From: an uncultured Sphingomonadales bacterium
GTDB lineage: Bacteria; Pseudomonadota; Alphaproteobacteria; Sphingomonadales; Sphingomonadaceae
Reading direction: 5' to 3'
NCBI GenBank assembly: GCA_903839675.1
Contig: CAIMDB010000028.1
Span: forward strand, 326,301 to 390,300
Length of the DNA stretch: 64,000 nt
Shown here: positions 8,736 through 17,662 of the stretch, piece by piece
Position numbering within the stretch: position 1 is the stretch's first letter
Layout of the letters: every line of letters begins with the position of its first letter
Notes under the pieces: model-generated
Database searches by the model: none
The model's input: only the letters and a program-made list of their open reading frames with translations
What the model was told of the DNA's origin: nothing
Position numbers and translations under genes: made by a program

Positions 8736-9440
8736 TTATTTCCCGCAGGTGACCTGGCCATTGCCGCCATTGTTCACGGTGCAAGCAGGCTTTCCCGATA
8801 CAAGGACATTGCCGGTGCCGGTGGAGGTGATCTTTGCCGTACGTGTGGCCGCAAGATCGGCGTCGCCGGCGCTTTCCCATGTGACAGCAAGATCAGCGAC
8901 GGAGAGCGCGCCGCCGTTCACAGACCCTGCGCCACGACCGGTGATCGCGGCGTTGCGCGCTTTTCCGGACAACGTCACTGTGCCAGTACCAACGACACCA
9001 ATGTCCATCCTGTCGGCCTGAACATTGGTGGCAGACAGGCTACCGGAACCTTCCACGACAACTGCGACGCGCAGGCCCTTCATACCTGTGAGCGAGAGCG
9101 CACCGCTGCCCGCAAGCGACGCCTCTCTGAGTGCCGGCGCGCGGATGGTGATGACCGCGGGTGGCCCCTTATCTTCAGCGCCGCCAAAGTTCGTGCGGTC
9201 CAGCCGGACGAATAAGGTTTGACCCTGCACGTCGAGCCGGACGCGATCGAGCGCGTCATTGCTGCCCTTGCCGCGCACGGTGGTCAGACGGTCCGCAATG
9301 ACGTCAACCCGGAACGGCCCGATCACGCGGATGCGTTGGAAGTCGGAGATTGAAAAGGTGCGCTCCGCAGCGCTGACCTCAATCGGGACGGCGAACCCGG
9401 CGAGGAGGGCAAGGACGGCGAGGGGAAAAGCGCGGTTCAT
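8736..9440 (-). CDS. GIN-domain (DUF2807) envelope protein
   Basis: The 234-residue protein has a cleavable signal peptide (residues 1-24, ending VSAA). A right-handed beta-helix-like GIN domain follows, built of short repeats such as ASLAGSGALSLTG, VVEGSGSLSATN and GVVGTGTVTLSG. The family (head GIN domain, formerly linked to autotransporter adhesin heads) is found in the envelope and has no proven role. It is the second of two tandem paralogues; the other starts at 10220. Both end in a Cys-containing motif (PACTVNNGGNGQVTCGK here). Confidence 0.8.
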   Translation of the reverse strand: MNRAFPLAVLALLAGFAVPIEVSAAERTFSISDFQRIRVIGPFRVDVIADRLTTVRGKGSNDALDRVRLDVQGQTLFVRLDRTNFGGAEDKGPPAVITIRAPALREASLAGSGALSLTGMKGLRVAVVVEGSGSLSATNVQADRMDIGVVGTGTVTLSGKARNAAITGRGAGSVNGGALSVADLAVTWESAGDADLAATRTAKITSTGTGNVLVSGKPACTVNNGGNGQVTCGK

Positions 9441-9482
9441 GCCGGGGGTATGGAACCTGCTGCCGACAGGAGCAAGCCATCC

Positions 9483-10220
9483 CTATTCCCGCGCAACACC
9501 GCAGCGCACATCGCCGACGCCGGTCTTACGGACAGCACAACGTGCGGGCCCGACAACATCGACATTGCCGACGCCCGACAGCGTCCCTGTCGCAAGTTCG
9601 CTGGCGCTGGCGGAGATATTTCCGGCCCCTGTGAGGTCCGCCGTCACTTCACGCGCGGTCAGCGCCACGGCGTCAATGCTGCCCGATCCCGTCAACTGTG
9701 CCTTCACAGTGTCGGCGACACCACGAAGCTTCATGCTGCCGGCCCCTGTCAAGGTGAGGTCCACCGCCTTTGCGCGGCTATTGGCCACGGTCATGTTGCC
9801 AGAACCAGACAGGCGGGCGGCAAAGGCATCTTCCGGTGTCGCGCTGGCAACGTTTAAGTCACCCGCACCCGACAGGGTGGCCGCGCGGATCATGGGCAGC
9901 GTCACCGTGACCAGCGCTGATGCGCTCTTCGTGTCCCAACCGATCTTCCACCCTTTGTCTTCCTTTTGGGCAATGATGAGGGTCGCCCCTTCGGTGCGGA
10001 TATCCAGCCGGTCCAGCGCATCGGGTGCGCCGGTGGCGGCCACAGCAAAGGCCCGCCCGTAAATGACATTCACATCATCCGCCCCGCTGAGCGTGACCTG
10101 ATCAAAGTCCTTCAGGGCGAACGCCCGCGTCTCATCCCGGCCTTGTTCGGCCTGACTATGGCCGCACCCGCCAAGCGTGAGGGTCACGGCCAAAAAGCCC
10201 CCCAGAATTCCGTTCCGCAT
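9483..10220 (-). CDS. GIN-domain (DUF2807) lipoprotein
   Basis: The 245-residue protein begins with a lipoprotein signal (lipobox LGGC, Cys at about 19) and is therefore likely anchored in the outer or inner membrane facing the periplasm. The rest is a GIN domain with repeats like LSGAGDLNVASA, LSGSGNMTVAN and LTGSGSIDAVAL. It is the upstream paralogue of the gene ending at 8736; 42 bases separate them and they probably form an operon. A good sigma-70-type promoter is visible at 10250-10279 and a GAGGAGG ribosome-binding site precedes the ATG. Confidence 0.8.
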   Translation of the reverse strand: MRNGILGGFLAVTLTLGGCGHSQAEQGRDETRAFALKDFDQVTLSGADDVNVIYGRAFAVAATGAPDALDRLDIRTEGATLIIAQKEDKGWKIGWDTKSASALVTVTLPMIRAATLSGAGDLNVASATPEDAFAARLSGSGNMTVANSRAKAVDLTLTGAGSMKLRGVADTVKAQLTGSGSIDAVALTAREVTADLTGAGNISASASELATGTLSGVGNVDVVGPARCAVRKTGVGDVRCGVARE

Positions 10221-10249
10221 GATCGTGCCTCCTCAGCTGTGTTACTATA

Positions 10250-10279
10250 ATAATACACATGAACAGGCCGATACGTCAA
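10250..10279 (-). promoter_or_regulatory. Promoter of the GIN-domain gene pair
   Basis: On the minus strand TTGACG (10279-10274) is followed after 18 bases by TATTAT (10255-10250). The ATG at 10220 lies about 30 bases downstream with GAGGAGG in front of it. The -35 box starts only three bases after the T run of the carD terminator. Confidence 0.7.
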
Positions 10280-10281
10280 AC

Positions 10282-10310
10282 AAAAAGGGCGGCCAAACTG
10301 ACCGCCCTTT
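10282..10310 (-). terminator. Intrinsic terminator of carD
   Basis: On the minus strand, AAAGGGCGG (10310-10302) pairs with CCGCCCTTT (10292-10284) and continues into five T residues. It lies about 30 bases after the carD stop codon. Confidence 0.85.
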
Positions 10311-10339
10311 TGCTCCTCGGGATCCTTGGATCGCGAAGC

Positions 10340-10873
10340 TTAGGCTTCGGCCGCAACCTTTTGATATTGCGGGGCGGCCTTCTTCAAGATCTCGATGATC
10401 TTGACGGCAGCTGCCTTTTCATCGGTCTGTTCCATGGCCGCAAGCTCACGGGCGAGACGGCTTGTCGCGCCTTCAAAAATCTGGCGCTCAGAATAGCTCT
10501 GTTCTGGCGCATCTTCTGGACGGAACAAATCGCGGACCACTTCGGCAATCGACACGAGGTCGCCCGAGTTGATCTTCGCTTCATACTCCTGCGCGCGACG
10601 TGACCACATGGTGCGCTTGACCTTGGGCTTGCCCTTCAGGGTGATGAGCGCTTCGTTCATCTGCTTGTCGGAAGATAGCTTGCGCATGCCGACGCTTTCC
10701 GCCTTGTTCGTTGGAACACGGAGCGTCATCTTTTCCTTTTCGAAGCGCAGAACATAGAGTTCCAGCTTCATACCGGCAATTTCAGAGCTCTGCAGTTCCA
10801 CGACGCGGCCAACGCCATGCTTAGGGTAAACGACGTAATCGCCGACGACGAAATTCAATGCGTTAGAAGACAT
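10340..10873 (-). CDS. carD: CarD/CdnL-type RNA polymerase-binding regulator
   Basis: The 177-residue protein begins SSNALNFVVGDYVVYPKHGVG, the Tudor-like RNA polymerase interaction domain of CarD/CdnL (residues 8-65). An all-helical C-terminal domain follows (KVKRTMWSRRAQEYEAKI, LVSIAEVVRDL) that contacts DNA upstream of the -10 element. These proteins bind the RNAP beta subunit and stabilise open complexes at rRNA and other growth-linked promoters. It is transcribed alone and has its own terminator. Length fits alphaproteobacterial CdnL. Confidence 0.9.
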   Translation of the reverse strand: MSSNALNFVVGDYVVYPKHGVGRVVELQSSEIAGMKLELYVLRFEKEKMTLRVPTNKAESVGMRKLSSDKQMNEALITLKGKPKVKRTMWSRRAQEYEAKINSGDLVSIAEVVRDLFRPEDAPEQSYSERQIFEGATSRLARELAAMEQTDEKAAAVKIIEILKKAAPQYQKVAAEA

Positions 10874-11154
10874 TTACTGCGACCTTTCCAACCGATGTGT
10901 CCATTGAGACCTCGCAGGATGCGCGCGTCGGACGGAACGGCGACGCAGGGTGCACAAAGCTTTTGGTCTGGACAACTTTATCCGGGTGCGGGTGAACCCC
11001 GCTGTCGAAACGGAGTTTAACAGATTCGCAACAAAAATGCCAGCCTAGCTTCCTTTGTTACGCAGTGATGACGCAAATGGCCCTTCCAGACGCCATTCAC
11101 GCCATGGAAACCACACTTTGCCGATCAACCGGACAGATCAACCAGTTGCGCGGA

Positions 11155-12528
11155 TCAGCCGACCGGGGCGGGCGCGACAACGGGTGCAACCGCCGCCGGT
11201 TCAACCCGAGGTCGGGCAAAAGCGGCGAGCACTGGCGCGTCCCGACCATAAAGATCAGGGAAGCTTTGCAACGCCTTACCGCCTGCGGTCGCCATGGTGA
11301 AATAGCCGATGTGAACGGGAATCGATTCCTTGAACGGATATTTCTCCGTCTTGCCAGCACGGATCAGCGTGACGAGATCATCGGCGATCTGTTCCCGCAC
11401 CGTCACGTCATCCAGCCGTTCGCCCGACTGAATCAGGCTCAGGAGAATGCCAAGTTCATAGGCCCGGTCGGTGCGCAGGCAGCCATGGCTATAGGCGCGC
11501 GGATTGTTAGCAAAGAGCGTCTTGTTGGGCGTATCGTGCAGAAAAATCGCTTCGCCATTGGGCATGTCGATCTTCAATTGGCCGAGCGCAGCCGTCGGAC
11601 CGGGCTTCTGAATGACCGAAAGCGTCTTGCCAGACCCCGTCCAGACATAACCGCGCGCGCGTGCCAGAGCCGGGTTACGCGCGATGAGCGGACCTACCTC
11701 TTGGCGGATGATGCTCTGCGGCAAGATCCAAGGCGGATGCACGACGATGCCCACGGCCTTGGCCGATAGCTGCGGCGTTGCCGTATCTTTCTTGCCGACG
11801 ATGACGCGATAGGCGGCAATGTTGCGGCCAAAAGTGTTCACCCGCACCATATATTCCGGCACATTGGCGAGCACATGCTTTTCACCGAGCATCTGCGGCA
11901 TCCACCGCCACCGTTCCAGATTCACCCGCAACAGGCCGATTTTCGCTGCGTCCGATGCAGGCGTCTTTGCGAGTTCCGCCTTCAACGCGACATAATCGGG
12001 GTGCTTGGGCTCCAACGCCGTCAATGCGCCATCAATATCGTGTGATGCCAACGCTTTGGTGAGTGCCACGTCGATCGGCAGGGTGACCGCATCACTGTCA
12101 ACGATCAACCATTGCACGCGGGCTGCGCGCGGCGTCCGGCCGTCGCGCAGATCGGTTGCGAGCCGCGTGAAAATGCGCGTCGCGGCGTCGTTCAGCGCCA
12201 CACCTTCACCGCCAGCGATCGCCGCTTGAAGCGCATCGGGTTCATAGTCCGCAACAATAAGCCCGCGCTTTGCGACGGCACGAACAATGCCCAGAAGCTT
12301 GCCTGCGTCTGCAAGGGGCCAAGCCGGAGCAGGCGCGGCAACCTCTGCGGGTGCTGCCGCTTCGGGAGACGGCAAAACCGGCGCTGGCAGCGGCGAGGGC
12401 ACCGGTGTCGGTGTCGTCTGGGTCACCGCAGGCGGGAGGATATTCTTCGGCGCCTGCTGCGCAAAAGCGGCCGTCCCTGCCATGAGAAGGGCGGGGATCA
12501 AGACAAACGCGTTCCGGACAAAAAACAT
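11155..12528 (-). CDS. YcbB-type L,D-transpeptidase
   Basis: The 457-residue protein carries an N-terminal hydrophobic signal (residues 1-22, ending TAAFA) and a Pro/Ala-rich linker. A scaffold domain follows, then a YkuD catalytic domain with the conserved SHGCLR motif (catalytic Cys about 350) and upstream FLHDTPN. Such enzymes form 3-3 crosslinks in peptidoglycan in the periplasm. ATG 12528 was chosen because the signal peptide starts there; the frame stays open to 12624, but the added 32 residues precede the signal peptide and overlap a 7-3-7 palindrome (12591-12607). It is divergent from the c-di-GMP gene. Confidence 0.85.
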   Translation of the reverse strand: MFFVRNAFVLIPALLMAGTAAFAQQAPKNILPPAVTQTTPTPVPSPLPAPVLPSPEAAAPAEVAAPAPAWPLADAGKLLGIVRAVAKRGLIVADYEPDALQAAIAGGEGVALNDAATRIFTRLATDLRDGRTPRAARVQWLIVDSDAVTLPIDVALTKALASHDIDGALTALEPKHPDYVALKAELAKTPASDAAKIGLLRVNLERWRWMPQMLGEKHVLANVPEYMVRVNTFGRNIAAYRVIVGKKDTATPQLSAKAVGIVVHPPWILPQSIIRQEVGPLIARNPALARARGYVWTGSGKTLSVIQKPGPTAALGQLKIDMPNGEAIFLHDTPNKTLFANNPRAYSHGCLRTDRAYELGILLSLIQSGERLDDVTVREQIADDLVTLIRAGKTEKYPFKESIPVHIGYFTMATAGGKALQSFPDLYGRDAPVLAAFARPRVEPAAVAPVVAPAPVG

Positions 12529-12771
12529 CTTCAATTTACCCTTGGCGACGTGCGGCCGCTGCAGCCCTACAAATGCACGAAACCCACTAGGTCTGGCAAG
12601 GCCAGACATTTGCGGCAGGAACATTCACAAGGCGGCGGCTGACGATCCTTCGGTTTACCGCCAATATGACCCAAAACGGATTGATTAGGCACGATAATCG
12701 ACCAATATGCGACAACAGGAAATTAACCACTTTGGGGTTATCTGGTCCAAACAAAATGACCCGAGGCCCAA

Positions 12772-15051
12772 TTGCTCCACCTCGTTAAACAGTTTTGGAC
12801 GACCCTGACCGGAAAGCGGAACCGCCCGCTTTTATGGGCGTTTGTTGCATGTCTGGTTATTGGTACGCTCGAGATATCGTCGCCGCTGGATGACATCATG
12901 CGGGTGATGCGCAACCATGCGCGGGCCCATGACGCCAGCGGAAACATCGTTGTTGTCACCATCGACAGTCCAACTGTCGCCGCCCATGGCGAATGGCCCT
13001 GGCCCCGCAACAAGGTGGCCGATCTTGTTGAACGAATTGATGCTGCGGGCGCCAAACAGATGGCCTTTGAGCACGTCTTCGTTCCGACGGGCTCTGCGGA
13101 AATGGATGCCAGCCTCGCAAAAGCCTTCGCCCGTTTGCCAACAAAACCATTGATTGGCGCCAATTTCGACAAAGACCCCGTGACGCATGAGCGTCGCTTC
13201 CAGAAACCCGCGATGATCTTCGATAAAGTCGCTGCCACGGTGGGGATCCCACTTTACTTCAATGGCTTTGGTCATTCCTGGCGCGCGTCATATAGCATGA
13301 AGGCCGAGGGCGAGGAATTCCCAAGCCTCGCCGCGGCGATGGCCGGCGCACAGAATATGCGGGACCGGTCAGATATCATCATCGACTATTCGATTAATCC
13401 CCGTTCGATCCCGCAGATCAGTGCGCTCCAAGTGATGGACGGCACTGCCGGATCTGCCTTGAAAGGTAAGACCGTGCTGGTTTCCACCGGTCGCTTTGCC
13501 GAGAATATTCCGGGTGGCGAGCCGGTGCCGACCGCACTTATCCATGTCACCGCCGCCGAAACCATGCGCCAGGGCCATCAGGCAAATCTGGACTGGGGGC
13601 CGGGCTTTGTATTTGCTGCGTTCTGCTCCCTCGCTTTGTGGTCTGGTCGTCGACGTGTGGCTGTTTGTGTCGGCGTCGTCGGCGGGGGCATCCTTCTCTT
13701 TGGCCCAATCCTCCTTGAAACCCGCAACATTTATGTGAACCCCGCACCGGGCCTGCTGCTCTGTGGCAGCGTCCTCATCATCCGGGCCTGGCGCAGCTAC
13801 CGCCGCGGCGATGCCCGTGTGAACCCACTGACGGGGCTGCCCAACTTGCTTGCCTTAAAGGAACGAAAAGGTGACGCCGGTGACGCAGTCGTTGTCGTTC
13901 GGGTTAAAAACTATGCGGAGCTTGTCGCGGCGCTCGCCCAGAATGAGGATGTTCTCGCAACTCAAATCGCGTCGCGACTAAAGGCGGGCAATGCGTCGAC
14001 GCTTTATCATGGAGATGATGGCATTTTTTGCTGGGTGGCGAACGGCGTCGCGCATGACGAACTGTCTGACCAGTTGGAGGCGATCCACAGCTTCTTTCTA
14101 ATGCCTGTCGCGGTGGGGAACTGGCAAGTCGACGTGTCCATCGCCTTTGGAATTGAATCTGGCATGTCTGCTGATTTGGGATCGCGTTACGCAAGCGCAC
14201 TGGTTGCGGCAGACGAGGCTGCGTCGGCAGGCCACCGTTGGAAATATTATGATCCCGCCCGGCTCAACGAGGCGGAATGGAATATGTCGCTGCTCGGTCG
14301 GCTGGATACGGCCATCGAATCAGGGGAAGTCTGGGTTGCCTATCAGCCCCAGTTGGATTTGCGGACCGGGTTGGTGACAGGCGCCGAAGCGCTTGTGCGC
14401 TGGACACACCCGGAGCGGGGCTCAATCTCCCCAGAAGAGTTTGTTTCGGTGGCCGAAGCGCACGGACGCATCGACAAGCTGACGTATTTTGTTTTGGATC
14501 AGGCGCTGGCGATGGTTGCTGCGACGCACGGCCGTCAGGGGGTTGCCGTCAATCTGTCTGCCCAGATGTTCAGTCGGAAGGACTTTGTCCGCAAAGTGCA
14601 GGAAGCGCTGCGACGTTACCGCGTGAAAGCAGCGATGTTGACCATCGAGATCACTGAATCTGCCGCAGTCGAGAATGAGGCGGATATGTTCGCGACGGTC
14701 AACGCATTGACCGCGCTTGGGGTGACGGTATCCATTGACGATTATGGGACGGGCTATTGCACGCTTGAATATCTCAAGACGATCAAGGCGACTGAGCTCA
14801 AGATCGACCGGGGCTTTGTGGCCGCCATGGATCACAATCGCAGCGACCGCGTTCTCGTCAACGCCACCATAGAACTCGCCCATTCGCTTGGGCATAGCGT
14901 GGTGGCCGAAGGCGTCGAGACGCTCGAAACACTCGATCTGCTCAAATCCATGGGCTGCGACAAGGCCCAAGGCTTCTTCATTTCACGCCCGATGCCGCGC
15001 GAGGAGTTTTTCCAATTTGTCGACCGGCAGGTGAGGCCTGAAGCCGCCTAA
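12772..15051 (+). CDS. CHASE2-(degenerate GGDEF)-EAL c-di-GMP phosphodiesterase
   Basis: The 759-residue membrane protein has a helix near residue 22, a periplasmic CHASE2 sensor (about 35-275), three further hydrophobic segments (about 278-340), a GGDEF-like domain (about 348-490) and an EAL domain (about 505-745). The GGDEF site is broken: HGDDGIF stands where the GGDEF signature belongs, so cyclase activity is unlikely. The EAL site looks complete: EALVRW, ITESA, DDYGTGY, LKIDRGF and EGVET hold the metal-binding and catalytic acids. It should hydrolyse c-di-GMP in response to a periplasmic signal. The start is TTG with GAGG seven bases upstream; no ATG in frame precedes the first helix. 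Confidence 0.87.
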   Translation: MLHLVKQFWTTLTGKRNRPLLWAFVACLVIGTLEISSPLDDIMRVMRNHARAHDASGNIVVVTIDSPTVAAHGEWPWPRNKVADLVERIDAAGAKQMAFEHVFVPTGSAEMDASLAKAFARLPTKPLIGANFDKDPVTHERRFQKPAMIFDKVAATVGIPLYFNGFGHSWRASYSMKAEGEEFPSLAAAMAGAQNMRDRSDIIIDYSINPRSIPQISALQVMDGTAGSALKGKTVLVSTGRFAENIPGGEPVPTALIHVTAAETMRQGHQANLDWGPGFVFAAFCSLALWSGRRRVAVCVGVVGGGILLFGPILLETRNIYVNPAPGLLLCGSVLIIRAWRSYRRGDARVNPLTGLPNLLALKERKGDAGDAVVVVRVKNYAELVAALAQNEDVLATQIASRLKAGNASTLYHGDDGIFCWVANGVAHDELSDQLEAIHSFFLMPVAVGNWQVDVSIAFGIESGMSADLGSRYASALVAADEAASAGHRWKYYDPARLNEAEWNMSLLGRLDTAIESGEVWVAYQPQLDLRTGLVTGAEALVRWTHPERGSISPEEFVSVAEAHGRIDKLTYFVLDQALAMVAATHGRQGVAVNLSAQMFSRKDFVRKVQEALRRYRVKAAMLTIEITESAAVENEADMFATVNALTALGVTVSIDDYGTGYCTLEYLKTIKATELKIDRGFVAAMDHNRSDRVLVNATIELAHSLGHSVVAEGVETLETLDLLKSMGCDKAQGFFISRPMPREEFFQFVDRQVRPEAA

Positions 15052-15094
15052 GATAATTAAACTCTTGTAAACCATATTGGCTGAATCCAATCTC

Positions 15095-15137
15095 CTCCTT
15101 GTCACCGGTTCCCCCGGTGGCTGTGTGTGACAAGGGG
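15095..15137 (+). promoter_or_regulatory. 5'-leader hairpin masking the ribosome-binding site
   Basis: Bases 15095-15105 pair with 15127-15137 (11 bp, one G-U), with an inner ACCGG/CCGGT stem at 15104-15118 as an alternative extension. The 3' arm contains most of the AAGGGGA ribosome-binding site of the 28-codon gene at 15144. This is a layout in which the structure could hold translation off until it opens. The effect is inferred, not shown. Confidence 0.55.
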
Positions 15138-15143
15138 AAGATT

Positions 15144-15230
15144 ATGAAGACGAAGAAAGCAGTGTACCCCGCGCCTACCAAAAGAGGTTTTTGGGACTGG
15201 GTCATGGGTGGCGGCTGGAAGAACGGCTAA
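15144..15230 (+). CDS. Small peptide, 28 residues
   Basis: ATG 15144 follows AAGGGGA with good spacing and encodes a basic, Trp-rich 28-residue peptide: MKTKKAVYPAPTKRG, then FWDWV, MGGGW and KNG. It ends at TAA 15230, and a 14-bp-stem terminator follows 31 bases later. A start with strong ribosome-binding site, a structured leader and a private terminator together support a real small gene. No homologue was recognised. The basic N-terminus and aromatic/Gly tail could suit a membrane- or RNA-interacting peptide, a leader peptide or the precursor of a modified peptide; none of these can be chosen from sequence alone. Confidence 0.5.
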   Translation: MKTKKAVYPAPTKRGFWDWVMGGGWKNG

Positions 15231-15261
15231 GCCCTAAAAGGCTTAATATTCAGCCATTTAC

Positions 15262-15297
15262 GAAGGGCTCCGTGCTTCGGCATGGGGCCCTTCTTTT
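15262..15297 (+). terminator. Intrinsic terminator after the small peptide gene
   Basis: A 14-bp stem (15262-15275 with 15280-15293; two G-T pairs) is closed by TTCG and followed by TTTT. No T run follows on the minus strand, so it acts in the plus direction, for the small peptide gene and any read-through from the EAL gene. Confidence 0.9.
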
Positions 15298-15383
15298 AGT
15301 TTGGCCAAACCCGGCAAGGAGCGAGATATAACGCCCCTTGTATGAACCCGACATGGGGCGATTTGCTTTTGGCTCACGCTGGA

Positions 15384-16295
15384 TCAGAAACGCGTGATTC
15401 GCTGATTCGTTCCATATTGAAATGATTCCAAGGCGATCTTGACGGCCTCGGCATGAATTTTTTCCATTTCGGACGAAGTTTCTTGTCCCTCTTTGGGACC
15501 CTCCAAAAAGCAGCTGAGGACGATAGGCGCCACCCCCGGCGGCCAAGCAATCGCAACATCATTCACCTTGGGCGCCATGCCGTCTGCAAAGGCGGTTCCC
15601 GTCTTGTCACCGGCGATCCATGTGTCTGGCAGACCGGCGCGCAACCGGTTCAGGCCCGTGCCCGTCTCCACTGTCCAACGCACAAGCTTCTGACGGGAGG
15701 GAGGAGAAAGGACATCGCCCGTCGTCAGCTTTGCAACTGTCTGCGCAAAGGCCCGTGGTGTCGTTGTATCCCGATGGTCGCCTGGCGGCACCAGATTGAG
15801 CTCAGTCTCATATCGGTCCAGCCGCGTCGTCGCATCCCCTATCGACCGCAGCCAAGCCGTAAAGGCCGCTGGCCCACCAAGCCGCCGCAGGACGACATTG
15901 GCCGCGACATTATCACTGGTTTTTTGGGCGGCCTCGACAAGCGCCTCAATCGTCATCCCACCTTTGCCGATCAGCGGGCCTGTGACCGGCGCGTGTGAGA
16001 CACGATCTTGCTCCGTCAGCGGCAGAACCTCATCTAGTTGAAGCTTTCCCTGATCCGATAAATGCAGCGCCCATGCCGCCAATGGCAGCTTGAAGGTCGA
16101 GCACATCGCAAAGCGGGCATCCAGACGATGGCCTGTCACGCGACCTGTACCGGTATCGAGCAGACAGAAGCCCAGCCGACCGCCCGAACGGCGCTCCAGA
16201 TCACGAAGATTATCCCGGGGCAGGCGCGCCGTTGAGGACGCCGCCCAGGGCAGCAATACCCCTCCCGCCAGCACATGCCGACGGGAGATGCGCAT
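15384..16295 (-). CDS. bla: Class A (serine) beta-lactamase with Tat-type signal
   Basis: The 303-residue protein has all class A active-site elements: STFK (Ser 66, Lys 69), SDN (127-129), ETELN with the general base Glu 163 and Asn 167, and KTG (231-233). It should open beta-lactam rings in the periplasm. The N-terminus [15 protein letters not shown] is a twin-arginine signal. A Cys sits just before the active Ser, but the position after KTGT is Ala, so the Cys69-Cys238 bridge of carbapenemases such as KPC is absent. ATG 16295 shares one base with the accC stop, so the gene appears translationally coupled to fatty-acid synthesis genes. The upstream in-frame extension lies inside accC and was ignored. 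Confidence 0.88.
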   Translation of the reverse strand: MRISRRHVLAGGVLLPWAASSTARLPRDNLRDLERRSGGRLGFCLLDTGTGRVTGHRLDARFAMCSTFKLPLAAWALHLSDQGKLQLDEVLPLTEQDRVSHAPVTGPLIGKGGMTIEALVEAAQKTSDNVAANVVLRRLGGPAAFTAWLRSIGDATTRLDRYETELNLVPPGDHRDTTTPRAFAQTVAKLTTGDVLSPPSRQKLVRWTVETGTGLNRLRAGLPDTWIAGDKTGTAFADGMAPKVNDVAIAWPPGVAPIVLSCFLEGPKEGQETSSEMEKIHAEAVKIALESFQYGTNQRITRF

Positions 16296-17650
16296 CAGGC
16301 CTTGGCCTCTTCCGCCGCGAGCCAATCTTCGAGCCATTTGATCGAATAATTGCCATCGATGACATCGGGCTGCGCCAACAGATCCTGATGCAGCGGAATA
16401 TTAGTCTTCACCCCGTCAACGACCATTTCCTCAAGCGCACGACGCATGCGCATCATGCAGCTTTCGCGCGTCCGTCCATAGACGATCAGCTTGGCGATCA
16501 TGCTGTCATAATAAGGCGGAATCTTATAGCCAGCATACAGCCCGCTATCGACGCGGACGTGCATGCCGCCGGCCGGATGATAGGCCCTGATCGTGCCGGG
16601 CGACGGCGCAAAGGTGCGTGGGTCTTCCGCATTGATCCGGCATTCGATCGAATGGCCACGAAATTCCAGATCTTCCTGTTTAACCGACAAAGGCTTGCCT
16701 TCGGCCACGCGGATCTGCTCACGCACTAGATCAAAGCCGGTGATCATTTCGGTTACCGGGTGTTCGACCTGAATGCGCGTGTTCATTTCGATGAAGTAGA
16801 ACTCACCATTTTCCCAAAAGAACTCGATGGTGCCCGCACCGCGATAGCCCATATCAGCCATCGCCTTGGCCACGATGCCGCCCATACGCGCACGCTCTTC
16901 CGCTGTAATGACAGGCGAGGGCGCTTCTTCCAGAACCTTCTGGTGACGGCGCTGGAGCGAACAGTCCCGCTCCCCCAGATGGATGGCATTGCCATTGCCG
17001 TCGCCAAACACCTGAAATTCGATGTGGCGCGGATTGCCGAGATATTTTTCCAGATAGACCGTTGCGTCCCCAAAGGCGGCTTTCGCCTCGGTGCCGGCCT
17101 GCTGCATCTGGGTTTCGAGCTCTTCCTCGTTCGACACGACCTTCATGCCGCGGCCACCGCCGCCCGACGCGGCCTTGATGATGACGGGATAGCCAACCTC
17201 ACGCGCAATGCGCTTGGCCTCTTCCACATCGTCAATGGCACCGTCAGAGCCGGGAACGAGAGGCAGGCCAAGGGCGCCGGCCGTCTTCTTGGCCATCACC
17301 TTGTCACCCATTGTCCGGATGTGCTCCGGCTTCGGGCCAACAAAGATCAGCTTATGCTCTTCGATAATCTCCGCAAAGCGCGCATTTTCAGACAGAAAAC
17401 CATAGCCTGGGTGGATGGCATCAGCGCCCGAAATTTCAGCGGCCGAAATGATCGCGGGAACGTTGAGATAGCTGTCCTTCGCCGATGGCGGCCCAATGCA
17501 GATCGCTTCATCGGCAAGGCGCACGTGCATGGCATCGGCATCAGCCGTCGAATGGACGGCCACCGTCTTGATGCCCATTTCGTGCGCCGCGCGGTGGATG
17601 CGCAGCGCGATCTCGCCGCGATTGGCGATCAGGAGTTTTTCGATTGTCAT
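16295..17650 (-). CDS. accC: Acetyl-CoA carboxylase, biotin carboxylase subunit
   Basis: The 451-residue protein matches AccC along its whole length: [14 protein letters not shown] at the start, the ATP-grasp Gly-rich loop [11 protein letters not shown] (about 160-170), [19 protein letters not shown] and [13 protein letters not shown] (about 288-300). It carboxylates biotin on AccB with ATP and bicarbonate, the first half of malonyl-CoA formation. It is 12 bases downstream of accB and overlaps the beta-lactamase start by one base. Confidence 0.97.
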   Translation of the reverse strand: MTIEKLLIANRGEIALRIHRAAHEMGIKTVAVHSTADADAMHVRLADEAICIGPPSAKDSYLNVPAIISAAEISGADAIHPGYGFLSENARFAEIIEEHKLIFVGPKPEHIRTMGDKVMAKKTAGALGLPLVPGSDGAIDDVEEAKRIAREVGYPVIIKAASGGGGRGMKVVSNEEELETQMQQAGTEAKAAFGDATVYLEKYLGNPRHIEFQVFGDGNGNAIHLGERDCSLQRRHQKVLEEAPSPVITAEERARMGGIVAKAMADMGYRGAGTIEFFWENGEFYFIEMNTRIQVEHPVTEMITGFDLVREQIRVAEGKPLSVKQEDLEFRGHSIECRINAEDPRTFAPSPGTIRAYHPAGGMHVRVDSGLYAGYKIPPYYDSMIAKLIVYGRTRESCMMRMRRALEEMVVDGVKTNIPLHQDLLAQPDVIDGNYSIKWLEDWLAAEEAKA

Positions 17651-17662
17651 GCGTGCGCGCCG

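Noticed and set aside
12591..12607. 7-3-7 palindrome GTCTGGC-AAG-GCCAGAC upstream of the L,D-transpeptidase
   Set aside because: A perfect but GC-rich short palindrome without a second copy or known regulator; kept only as a note under that gene.
12756..12788. Ten-codon frame (MTRGPIAPPR) overlapping the EAL gene start
   Set aside because: Its ATG has no clear ribosome-binding site, and the GAGG in this place fits the TTG start of the large gene. Could be an upstream frame but support is thin.
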